Below, piece after piece: positions 49,701 through 60,297 of a stretch of DNA of 64,000 bases. Origin of the DNA: Vespula vulgaris (lineage: Eukaryota > Arthropoda > Insecta > Hymenoptera > Vespidae); contig NC_066592.1 in the NCBI RefSeq assembly GCF_905475345.1, positions 2,504,501 through 2,568,500 of the forward strand, given 5' to 3'. The position numbers and the translations under genes were made by a program. The stretch's first letter is position 1. Each line of letters opens with the position of its first letter. The notes beneath the pieces are model-generated. The model was not told the DNA's origin and made no database searches. It saw only the letters and a program-made list of their open reading frames with translations.

Positions 49701-51007
49701 GTACCTGTGTTCTTAATAATTTCAGAATTTTTGGCAAGAACTTTTCCTGTTGTATTTTTTTGTACAACAGCGTACTCAGGTACAGGTACATCCTGAGTTT
49801 TTTGTGCAGATGTATTAAGTACATTCTTTGAAACATCTTTTTGTTCTTGATTTCGTTGCAAATTATTACTATTTTGTATATTTGAACCTTTCTGCACAAC
49901 AGCATATTCAGGTATAGTTGGGGAAGTTTCAAAATACTTATTTATAGTAGCATATTCTGGACTATTAGGAAGTTCTGATGGACTCAGTGAGGCAATACTA
50001 GCAGGTCTTTCTTTTTTTGTATTAGCATTGGAAGAATTCCTTGTTGGTGGTGGAGGTGGAGGAGGAGATGTAGCAGCCGATGACCTTGCGGAACAAAAAC
50101 TTGCAGATCTTATTGCTGGACTTGCAGATACATCTGCTGATCTTTTAGTATCATTTTCTACATTACTTGAAATCTCATTAAGTCCTGTAGAATTATTATC
50201 ACCAGAAAATTTATTAAAATTCTGATTTAAAGAAATTTGGACAACTGATCGATTTGGATCAGAATTATATCTACTTGGTCTAGTTTTAGAAAAATGACTT
50301 GTCCAATTTTTTTGTTTCTCTATTAATTCTTTTGAATTTAATTTTCTTTCTGGTTTCTCTGGTTTTTCTGGTCTTTCATCCAAACGATTTTCTTTTCCAT
50401 AATTTTTTTCGCTTTTATTAAATGGAATGCGCGCTTTAAATTTGTCGGTCACATTGTCCAAACCATAATTATGTCCATTTTCAAAATGTCTTTCTGCATT
50501 TAAAGTTGGTACACTTGCACTCCAATTACTCAAGTGATCTCTAGTTCCTGGTGGTGATGGAGAACGCGGTCGTGGTGATCTAGCTGGAGAAGTACACCCA
50601 GAACCTGAATTCGCAGAGCTAGAGCGAGAACGCAGGCCATGCAAATTACTTGGCTTTGTAATACGATCAACACTGTAGACATAAATATGCAATATTTAAA
50701 AATTTTATGGCTTAAATAATTTTATAAGTTTAAAGACAACTTACGGTCTGTTTGGTTTATTTTCTTCACCAAGTTTTTCAAATAATGCACGAGCATTATT
50801 GAAACGTGCCACATGACTTTCTGTTCTTACAACTGTTACTTGTGTAGGTGATTCTTTTAAAGGAACAGATGGTTCCTTAAACCCATCCGATAAAATTGCA
50901 TTTCCTTTGTGAGTTAAATTATCCAGTTGTGGTTTTGATTGAAAAATATTTGCTATGGCTGAAACCTTGGAGCCTCCTACTCGCTTCTTCTCTTCTACTG
51001 TTGCCAT
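40974..51007 (-). CDS. Spn: Spinophilin/neurabin, PP1-targeting synaptic scaffold
   Basis: Seventeen coding exons join in frame to about 2,036 residues: 51007-50745, 50672-49096, 47964-46728, 46412-46392, 46303-46079, 45896-45713, 45634-45371, 45246-44888, 44670-44415, 43897-43844, 43284-42979, 42913-42527, 42463-42199, 42106-41894, 41685-41536 or 41545, 41414-41308 and 41225-40974. The long N-terminal region is disordered, with a poly-Pro run. The PP1 docking motif KVSF lies at about residues 1212-1215, followed by the family-specific segment [16 protein letters not shown]. The PDZ domain ([18 protein letters not shown]) is in exon 8, coiled coil in exons 10-12, and a SAM domain in exons 16-17 ([19 protein letters not shown]), as in neurabins. 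It targets protein phosphatase 1 to F-actin, and in flies limits Neurexin signalling at active zones. The fourth exon is a 21-nt microexon. The acceptor just before 51007 suggests further 5' noncoding exons upstream. Confidence 0.94.
41811..41893. repeat. (TACA)n / (GTAT)n tetranucleotide microsatellite at a splice donor
   Basis: About 20 uninterrupted copies of the 4-bp unit. On the spinophilin strand the tract begins at the first base of intron 14, so the donor GTATGT is itself the first unit of the repeat. Confidence 0.92.
43687..43730. repeat. (TA)n microsatellite in a spinophilin intron
   Basis: A pure TA dinucleotide run of about 44 bp lies inside the intron between exons 10 and 11 of spinophilin. 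Confidence 0.9.
46392..46412 (-). other. Spn: 21-nt microexon of spinophilin
   Basis: On the minus strand an AATGCAG acceptor precedes 21 nt, which are followed by a perfect GTAAGT donor. Its phase (2 in, 2 out) links exons 3 and 5, adding seven residues (ILEKKIR). Because 21 is divisible by three, skipping also keeps the frame: exon 3 ends and exon 5 begins in the same phase. Confidence 0.8.
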
Positions 51008-53606
51008 TGTTTGTATAACCTTATATATAAAAATAAAAATTACGTTATACATATATTACTTATTCATTTAAAAAAGAAATATGTAAATAAATTTGTTATA
51101 TTTGTGATAAAGATTCTTTTATTTATTTACTAGAAATTTAAAGTAGATATATAACAATACCTGCTTTTATTTTAGGTATATTGAAGCTATATATTAGATT
51201 TGTAATCCAGAATACTTCAGCCCATTGTCATTAGAATATAGTGCATATTCACCACCTTGTTTGTATTCTAAAAATAGAAAAAAAAAAAAAAAAACAAAAA
51301 CAAATAAAAACTTAATATCTAATAAAATATTAAAACATAAACCTATCTATACTTAATTATCTTATGCATAATTTATTATAACTTTATTGACATATTTCTG
51401 TTCATTAAACACTTGCAGAGTGTATTGATTTTTCTGACCTTTTTCAAATTTAGATACATGTTTCCATACTCATAGAAAACATGTTTATAAGTCTTATAGC
51501 ATTATAGTACTGCAAGTGATAATAAAAAATTTTCAATAATAAAAAAGTGATATTTATTATTTTCTTATAAAAATCATTTAGAGTTAGAGTTTGTGTAAAG
51601 ATAGTATATAGATGTAGATCTTGTCTGGGTTTTACCCTCCTCCCTTTACCATAGCACACCATGCTCCTGCAATCAATACTTGAATCCTACTCTGTAGTTG
51701 AGACATGAAAAGAGGAGACATATATTCATACATTGCATTTTTACATGACAATAGATACTTTCTTAGGGAATAAATTTTTGTGAATAGTATACTTAGACAT
51801 ACAATATAATTGTTAATATTATATTATTGAAAGCAAAAACTGGTTTTTTTAGTTTACATATATTATTTTTGTTTAAAAATAAAAAAAAATTTTTTTTTTT
51901 TAACTATAACAATCAATTAGTTTTATCACGGTTTTAACGATGAAATTAATTCTTTCTCTTTCTCTTTTCTCTTTAATGTATTTCAAATGCAAAATATTAA
52001 TTTTTTTTATATAAATAACTGTACTAAGATTTTCTTAAAAATTAAATAAAATTAATCAAAATATTTCAAGTTTAAACATTAGTGAAATTTTTAAGCATGA
52101 TTCTGTTAACTGATATTTGCAAACTTTGTGTATACACACACACACACATATATATATCCCCTATAGCATTGATAAAATACATTATAAAAAGGTAGTCTTT
52201 ATAAAATAAAAAAATAGAATAATTAGAAAATGTAGCAAGATCGAATATAAAAAAATAAAATGAAATTATTTTATTTATAGATAGAATATAGAATCTATGT
52301 TATACTGTTACAAGTTTATATTTCAATGTTTGTAATTGCTTTATTACTTCAATATTTTTTATTAAAATTACAAACAAAAATTAAATTATTAAATAATAAC
52401 TTGTTTACGTGCAATAAGAAATATATAAGTCATATAAACGTGTGTATATATATACACATATATACACATACACACACATGTATATGCAAGCAAATAGGAA
52501 AGCATATGAATTAGTTCCTCTTTTCGGATTAATAAATTTCATTTCTAATACTTATAAAATCATTCTATTTATTTTTATTCCTTAATAAAAAAAAAGATAT
52601 TAATTAAATTGAATATATGAATTCTTATAAAATAATATTTAAACAAAACAACTATAAACAAGGAAAACAATAGATATTCAATTAGTGAAAAAAAAACAAT
52701 ATAAAAGAATAAAATTTGATAATGATATTTCGTTACATAGATATAACAAAATATGATAATATGAATACGTGTATAAATATATCCAAATAAATCTACCTTC
52801 CAAGCGCCATTATGAATCATTAGCCATCAAATATAACGACTATATAAAATCATGATTTTGTAGTGAATACAAAACGTTGATTCTTATTCGTTACACTTAC
52901 ACAATGCACAGAAAAAAATCTATGTATTAAATTAGAAAAAAATGTCTCTTGTATTAAAAAAAAGACAAAAAAAAACTCTTAATTGTTTATAGGAAATATA
53001 AACTAACCAGAAATGTCACCATGTGCACGAAACCATTTTCTCCGGGAAGATGGAGAGAGTAGTATTGAAAGTTTTGTTCTCTGTTTTCTCTCTAACGATT
53101 CGATAGTCCTTTAGGAAGCAGGACCGTCAAACGCGCACTTAAAATTTGTTTCTTTCTAAAGAAGAAAAAAAAAGAAACTATTCTTGGCACTGTCAAATGA
53201 TAATCACTACTTGGATTCCTGGTAAACGCTTGTTTTCACGAATTCTTTTTTTTTTTACTTGTGTTAAAACGACTTCAGACCTAACAATCTTATTAATATC
53301 GAAACCTATTCTACTTGTTTCTTAATTTGAAAATAATAATTGATTGCATTTAAAACTAAATGCGATAAGGTTTTACATCACGAAACACTTTCACGACCGG
53401 CTGGGTTCCGTCCGTGTCAACAACCCGTGAAAAATGGTCCAAGATGGTCGCCATCCTTTTTAAAGATGGCGTCTATGGTCTTTCCTAGGGAATTTTCAAC
53501 ACGGCAAGTTATCAAATATAAACGTATAAAAGAACAAGTTTTGTTGTTTTTTTTTTTTCTTGTTTTTACAGCTTTGACCGAAAGAAATATTTCAATAAAA
53601 TCATGA

Positions 53607-53641
<35 letters not shown>

Positions 53642-55121
53642 CTAGAAGAATGTTATAAATAAATAATACGAGTTGCGGCATGAGGTAATACTTGTATAAA
53701 TAAGTCGTTATTTCACATTTTACCCCATGATAGATATACGTGCATTATACAAAATATATGTAATATTTGGATAATAAGATAAACGGTAATGATCATATTA
53801 AGAAAAAAAATTTTGTTAAGGATTCTCGAGCATTTACGTAAAAATTATATAAATTTTATAAAAAATTGAGAAAAGTATTAACCACTAATCAAAAATGTTA
53901 TCCCGTAAATCTGGACTATGGTCGCTAGTATCGATCGTGCGAACTGGTGAGAACACGTCACACACAATGGACGCTACGGTTTGTATCTTGGTGAGCACGT
54001 AACTGTTTATCGTGTATTGCATCACAAGAAAGCAAGTTATGGTGTGCATCCTGTGTCAAATAAATGAAAACCGTTAAATGCGCTTGAATCGATGAGCATT
54101 CTTTGGTGAGGTGCGAATTGTGTTAGTGAAGAAAAACGAGTGTCACGTAAGTGTGTACGAGCCACTGAAGGTCTTGTAAAACATCAAGGACTTATCTTCG
54201 CAAAACATGAACTTTTCTAAGATTGATGAGGATATATAATCATTTTACATATCCGTAGTGGTGCCAGGACATAGCTAAAACCTGTTTTAATGATGAACTT
54301 TTGTAGGCATAGCGTTCGCGCTTTAAAAGACTATATATCGAAACTTTTTCAAAAAACGGGTATATTATGTGTTATGAAATATACAAGAATGTTAAGGACT
54401 GTTTATATTATTCGGTAAAAGTAGGGCTAAGCATTTCAGTTGAAAAGATAAATTTAATTACACAAATTTTTACAACCGTTATTTTTATGTTATATACGGA
54501 CGATTTATGATAATAATCGTGAAACGTCAGTTAAAACAGTATTTTATTACTATAAATTTTAACAAAAGCTAAACCATAGCGCGAAACAATTTTGTTTGTG
54601 CATAGTTGGAACAAGAACACTTGTGATAATGGTAGATATAAATTGGAAACTGCTATGGATTATACACGTTCTAATTAAAGTATACGAAGACAATTTTAGT
54701 ATCAAGAGTTATAAACCAATGCAAGTTTTTGGCCAATGGATTTCTTGAATATAATAAAACATTATAAAAACTACATCTTTTACCACAGTGACTTTAAATT
54801 GGATATTATGTGCAATCTTCTGAATCTTCTTATACTAAAAACATTACTGAGTTGTTTGCTACCGTGTAATTATCGTAAGATGTACGAAATCCTTTCAAAT
54901 ATGATATTCTTGTGGGACAAGTACAAGTTTATTTTGTTTAACCAACTAGTAAGCCTTTTTTTATATTTGATTTTCAGAAAATATTTAAAGGTGCCTGCAC
55001 AACACTGGTCTTACATCTCCTGTATACCTAAAAAGATAGAGCCTGGATGAAGGAATCAATAAAGAACTGATTTTCAAGACTGTATAATATTAGTTAAGAT
55101 AAACTGGATCGAAGAAGAAGC
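51008..55121. other. Intergenic: spinophilin 5' region and YTHDC1 5' region
   Basis: About 4.1 kb lies between the divergent coding starts. A splice acceptor immediately upstream of the spinophilin start codon (TATAAG before 51020) implies that spinophilin has noncoding 5' exons here. The block at 53340-53500 is GC-richer and holds two AAGATGG motifs, making it a candidate bidirectional promoter. The plus strand from about 53940 to 55121 is probably the YTHDC1 5' UTR or first noncoding exon. The plus-strand open frames at 53340-53606 and 54736-55050 resemble no known family. A (TTA)n microsatellite lies at 53605-53640. Confidence 0.5.
53441..53471 (+). promoter_or_regulatory. Paired AAGATGG motifs (YY1/Pho-like)
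   Basis: AAGATGGTCGCC begins at 53441 and AAGATGGCG lies at 53463-53471, both on the plus strand 22 bp apart; the first also contains the near-palindrome GATGGTCGCCATC. AAGATGGCGGC is the consensus bound by YY1/Pho. The location is in the GC-richest part of the spacer between spinophilin and YTHDC1, which fits a core promoter. Confidence 0.45.
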
Positions 55122-56864
55122 ATGGACAGCAACGCAGATACAGATAATTTAAATCTGAGTTGTGGAGAAAATGATATAGTGGATGAGTTAAAAATTGGAG
55201 CTGATGAAACATATGATACACGCAGTGAAGTATCGTCTAGCAGCTCGAATTCAGATTCTAGTCAACCAAGTATAAGTTCCATTTCTACAAAATCATCGCG
55301 TGGGGATAACAAGCGGAATCGCAAAAATAAAGGAAAACGTGCTAGATCAAGAGAATCTAAATCTTCCAGTCCAGAAACTAAGCGTGCAAGATCTAAGGAC
55401 AGCAAAGGACCAGCCAAGAGTTATGATTATGCAACGAAATTGAATTACTTATTTAGAGATGCAAGGTTAGATATTTTTTAAAATATAAATTTTCAATATA
55501 TTATCGGTTATATCAATATTTAATATTAATAAAAAATAGAAAATTTTTATATATATTATACTAAGAACATGTTATAAATTTTTTTTAGATTTTTCATCAT
55601 CAAATCTAACAATGCTGAAAATGTGACCCTTTCCAAGGCCAAAGGAGTATGGAGCACACTTCCTCAAAATGAAGCTAATTTAAACCAAGCATATAGAGAA
55701 TCTCGGAATGTATTGCTTGTTTTTTCTGTAAAAGAATCAGGAAAATTTGCTGGTTTTGCAAGACTCAGCACTGAATCTAGAAGAGATGGAGCACCTATTT
55801 CATGGGTATATTACCTTGAATTATAGTAACACTTGTAAGAAAAAAATTATCAATATTTTATATCTATAATAGGTAAATGTTTTCGTCTTTAGGTTTTACC
55901 TCCTGGCTTATCTGCAAAAGCATTGGGTGGTGTATTCAAAGTAGATTGGATATGTAGAAAAGAATTACCATTTACAGCAACATTGCATTTGTATAATCCT
56001 TGGAATGATGGCAAGCAAGTTAAAATTGGTCGTGACGGTCAAGAGATTGAGCCTCGCGTTGCAGAAGAATTGTGCAGATTATTTCCTGAAGATGAAGGTA
56101 AATCTTGAAAATTAATTTTATTTATAATATCTAATTCTTCTTTATATAAAAATTCCATGTTTTGCAGGGATAGAAATGACCCCAATCTTAAGAAAGTCTA
56201 AAGAAGCAGCTAAACATATTATTAAATCTACACGTTCATATAGAGATAGTAGACCTATTAGTAATAATAGTAGGTTTTTACGTACTCGAGGTAGAGGACG
56301 TAGACTTTTCCTGACATCAAGATCACGATTAGCTTCTTTAGCTAGAGGATCGCATTTGTCCAGTGGAGAACATAGAGGTTCAAGGGATCATCATCATCGA
56401 TATACCAGTTGGTTTAATAGAGGAGATTCGCCTTATTCAAAGTATGATGACAATCATAGTTACATTTTCTATAAGTTGTATATTATTTAAATGACAGAAA
56501 GATATAACTAATTGAATGAAACTAATTTTTTAGAGGATATGGTAACACTGGTTTGGGCGTAGCTGCTGCTGCTGAAGCTTATGTTGCAGATTATATGCGT
56601 ACTATGCAGCATCAATTACCTCCATTACCACCTTACGCTGCACCACATCCATATGATTCTTTACCTCCACCACCACCACCCCCAAGATATTATGATGGCT
56701 TGCCGCTACCACCCGACTATACCGCAGCTGCTTCGGCGCTTGAAAAACGCAGTTATGAACGAAGTGTAGATGAATTTTTATGGAGAACAGCAAGTCGTCA
56801 TAACCGGCATAGTGACCATCGATCATCTCGTGATCACCACCATAGATACAGAGATCGCAGATAA
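55122..56864 (+). CDS. Ythdc1: YTHDC1 (YT521-B), nuclear m6A reader
   Basis: Five exons join in frame: 55122-55465, 55589-55805, 55893-56097, 56168-56441 and 56534-56864, giving 456 residues. The N-terminal ~105 residues are Ser-rich and then Lys/Arg-rich. The YTH domain begins at [21 protein letters not shown] and continues through [34 protein letters not shown] and [22 protein letters not shown]. The Trp of GVWST and the Trp of ISWVLP correspond to the two tryptophans of the m6A-binding cage, with a Leu (KALGG) near the third position as in YTHDC1. The C-terminus is Arg/His-rich with a poly-Pro run, typical of the nuclear YTHDC1 class rather than the cytoplasmic YTHDF class. In flies Ythdc1 mediates m6A-dependent splicing of Sxl together with the writer complex that includes virilizer, which is in this same window. 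Confidence 0.95.
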
Positions 56865-58438
56865 ATCACATTTTAAATATTTTATTAAGTATACACATAC
56901 ATATTAATTTGTCGATTTATACACAATTTAACTATCAATTATCCTTACGAACGAGCAATAGTATGCATTGATTTTATAAAAAAGATTTGTCTAGGCATAG
57001 AGACTTATTTAAGTCTGCTATTATATACACTTAGATATTATATAAGCATTTTTTATTACTTTTATACTACTACGTTTTAGTTCCTTCTTTTTATGACAAA
57101 AAAAAAAATATGTAACTGAGTGTTAACTTCGTAACATTTATCCAACTATTCTACTAATCTATGCTATAACTTTAAAAATAATATTAATGTAAAAATTCTT
57201 TTTAGTTCTTTGAATAATCTATAAAAATGGTGTCGGAAGTGTACTCTAAATATAATGTACGATAAGTATCATTGCTGTCTAACGTGAATACCCTCTCTTT
57301 TTTTCTTATGTTATTTCTTTAGTCTTTTATATAGTAATTAATATCAATATCTATCCCGAATATAAGCGAGTGTATGCAATATTATAAATGTATATAATTC
57401 TCAAACTATTAAGATGATTTTATCTAATCATATAATAGAATTGCATTATATACGTTAATCAGAACATTGTCTTAACATAATTAATATTTTTGTAGAAATA
57501 GATATCAGATATAAGAAAACATTTTTAAAAAGAAATTAACAAATATTGAGGATATTCACATTAGATGATATTATCAACTTAAACCTATATTCTTTTGAAT
57601 CTTATTGGATATGGAATTCAAATTATACCTATATATAGGCTTTACATTATTTTAGCAAAGTAAGATCTTTATATGTGAAATCTTGACTGTAACTTTGATA
57701 TACTACATGTTTTTACGGTATACATATATGTAACATTTATAGTCAATTTCATAAGTCGATATGTTGGCTTAATAGAAGACACTGCCATAAATAAAAACAT
57801 AGATTAACAGGGCAATGGAATAAAATTTAAATACACAATAGGGATATATGTATGTGCAAAAGATTTCATATTCTTTTAATTCAATATAAATAATTTTTTC
57901 GAAAATTAATATGTTGAACATTAACATATGAATTAGTATTATATCATATTAATCTAAATTAAATTTTAAGTAAAAATGATATATATTAGTTAATGATTAT
58001 ATATTTAACTGAAATTTATGTTTATATTTTGTTCTGCATTTGCACTTGTAGATTTATGTGTGTGTTTCTCAGTGCTTTTGCATAGTAAATATAACAAAAA
58101 AAAGAACGACTTGTGAATTATTTCAACTTCCCTATCCTTTCTATATCAAAATAAATAATTCGATTAAAGAGATCAATCTATAAATACAAATGCTTTCTAA
58201 ATATTTTTTATATCTTTATAAATATTTTTATTTATATTGGACTTCATCATTTAACATTATTGTGTTATGAAATTTAATAAATAAAAAAGGCTATAATTAA
58301 TTATAAATGATAAAGCGTAAAATCAAAACTAAAAGATAAGTATTATCTATTGGACACTCCTACTGTGTTTTTGTTCAAAACGGATGTATATAATCATCGT
58401 GGTAAAGAATTGTAAGCGATGAAAATCACATCATCAAA
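56865..58438. other. AT-rich intergenic sequence, YTHDC1 3' region
   Basis: About 1.6 kb of AT-rich DNA with several AATAAA-type signals lies between the YTHDC1 stop codon and the next start codon on the same strand. It probably carries the YTHDC1 3' UTR and the promoter of the sulfotransferase gene. No coding exon or RNA gene is seen. Confidence 0.5.
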
Positions 58439-59821
58439 ATGTCACTGAAGCTACAGTTCATTAAATGCATCTTTTGTGTGATTTTATATCTATTAACATG
58501 TTTACTTTTCTTACAATTAAAAGCTAAACTAAATTTAATAAAACATATCTATATTGAAGAAAGTAATAAAATAAAAAAAATAGATCTTTCTTCAACAATG
58601 TTTCCATACAATAAAACATCTGTTAATTCGAATATAAAACTATCACGATGTGATAGGGTAAAACTTGAATCAAATTATCAGCAGGTAAGTACATTAAAAT
58701 ATAGGATATAATTGTGATTATGTATTTGTACAAAATAAATTGTACATGTTAAATTTTTTATTGCTTCAAACAGGAAAATGGATTATTACTTAAACAAATA
58801 TCAAATACATGTGTAAAATATAATTTGAAAACTCCATTAGTAAAAAAACATTTCTTATATAGTCCTAAACATAAATCATTATATTGTTGGATCAGGAAGG
58901 TTGCATCTACTAGTTTTACAACATTATTCTCTAATATACAAGAACATAGGTTTCTTAAAAGCTATTACAATTTATTTATCTCTATACTGTCTTGTTTATT
59001 AAATTAAATATTATAATTTATATGACATTTTTAGAAATATGAACTCTTTAACACCTCATAGTTCAAAAGAGTTACAACATTTGACTAATGATTCAAATAT
59101 ATTTAAATTATTAGTTGTAAGACATCCATTTGAAAGGCTTGTTTCATCATATAGGTAATTTTTTTATGTTTTATTAATAGAATATTTTAATATTTTCTTT
59201 TTCCATATAAGAATACAATGTTTATAGAGATCGAATAGAAGATAATACAAAATATACTGATCAAGCTTGGATATATACCAAAAAAATATATCATTTTACA
59301 AGACCAAATTTATTTCGTTCTAATAAAACAACTGGTAGTTTCTTCCAAAAAATATTTACACGTGATAAAAGGTATATTTATAGCATTAAGATTATAACGA
59401 AATTACAAAAATTATATTATCATTAATTAATAATTAATTTATGTTTTACAGATTACAAATAGTACCTACATTTAAAGAATTTATAGAATGGCTATTACAG
59501 GAATCGCCTGAACATGATGATGTACATTGGAATCAATATTATACCCATTGTGCTCTTTGTAATATAAATTATAGTTTTATTTTAAAATTAGATCACTATA
59601 CTTTTGATCAGATTAATTACATTTTTTCCAAATTTGGGATAGATAAAAACAACATGGATTTACCAAATTTGGAACAAAGTAAAGGAGGATGTACTGATTT
59701 CAAACTGACTTGTAAATATTTTCAAAATTTGACACATAACACTATTCTAAAATTACATGAAAGATATAAAATAGATTTTGAAATGTATAATTATGATTTG
59801 GATAAGTACTTGCTATGTTAA
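58439..59821 (+). CDS. Golgi carbohydrate sulfotransferase, HNK-1/CHST11 family
   Basis: Five exons join in frame: 58439-58684, 58774-58949, 59035-59154, 59228-59371 and 59452-59821, giving 351 residues. The N-terminus is a type II membrane anchor (hydrophobic FIKCIFCVILYLLTCLLFL from about residue 8), followed by a short stem with Asn-X-Ser/Thr sites. The 5'-phosphosulfate loop RKVAST is at about 123-128 and the 3'-phosphate binding motif VVRHPFERLVSSY at about 168-180, which together bind the sulfate donor PAPS. The later HWNQYYTHCALCNINYSFI segment is the characteristic HNK-1/chondroitin 4-sulfotransferase motif. It should sulfate a terminal or internal sugar of a glycan in the Golgi, but whether the acceptor is chondroitin, dermatan or a GalNAc-bearing glycan cannot be told. 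Length is normal for the family (about 350). It is convergent with UBA2, with 476 bp between stops. Confidence 0.9.
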
Positions 59822-60297
59822 TTAGAAATTACTAAGATATAAGAATCAAAATATGCAAAAAATATTTATTTCTTATACATTTTTTTAATTATGAATACAA
59901 GAATCATTCTACATTTTACGATGCAAATACAAAAATGAAGATAGACAAGAAATGATCTAAAAGATTAATTAATTTAACTTCTATGTTATAAATATTAACA
60001 AAACAACACGTAATCGTTCATTTAGATATTTAAGTTAACTAAAATGTATGAATAGAATTATGTTTTTATAAATTTTAGAAAATTAAATGACTTTCTTTAT
60101 ATTTGAACATATACACATATGTTATTGATTGATTTTTGACATCTAGTTGTATATAAATTCGACACATTATTCAACCTTACTTCTATATATTTTAAATAAA
60201 ATATAAAAAAGAAAATTGATATTTACCTATTACTGTGATTATGTTCATTTATCTTACGACATATCTTATCATTACGAACTCTTTTTATATATTTCTT
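59822..60297. other. Convergent 3' flank between sulfotransferase and UBA2
   Basis: AT-rich sequence carrying the two 3' UTRs; AATAAA occurs on both strands or nearly so. No gene is seen. Confidence 0.5.

Noticed and set aside
53340..53606. Plus-strand 88-residue open frame
   Set aside because: No similarity to a known family; the sequence is better explained as a promoter region with repeated AAGATGG motifs.
54736..55050. Plus-strand 104-residue open frame before YTHDC1
   Set aside because: Hydrophobic AT-rich frame without a recognised family; likely part of the YTHDC1 5' UTR or intron.
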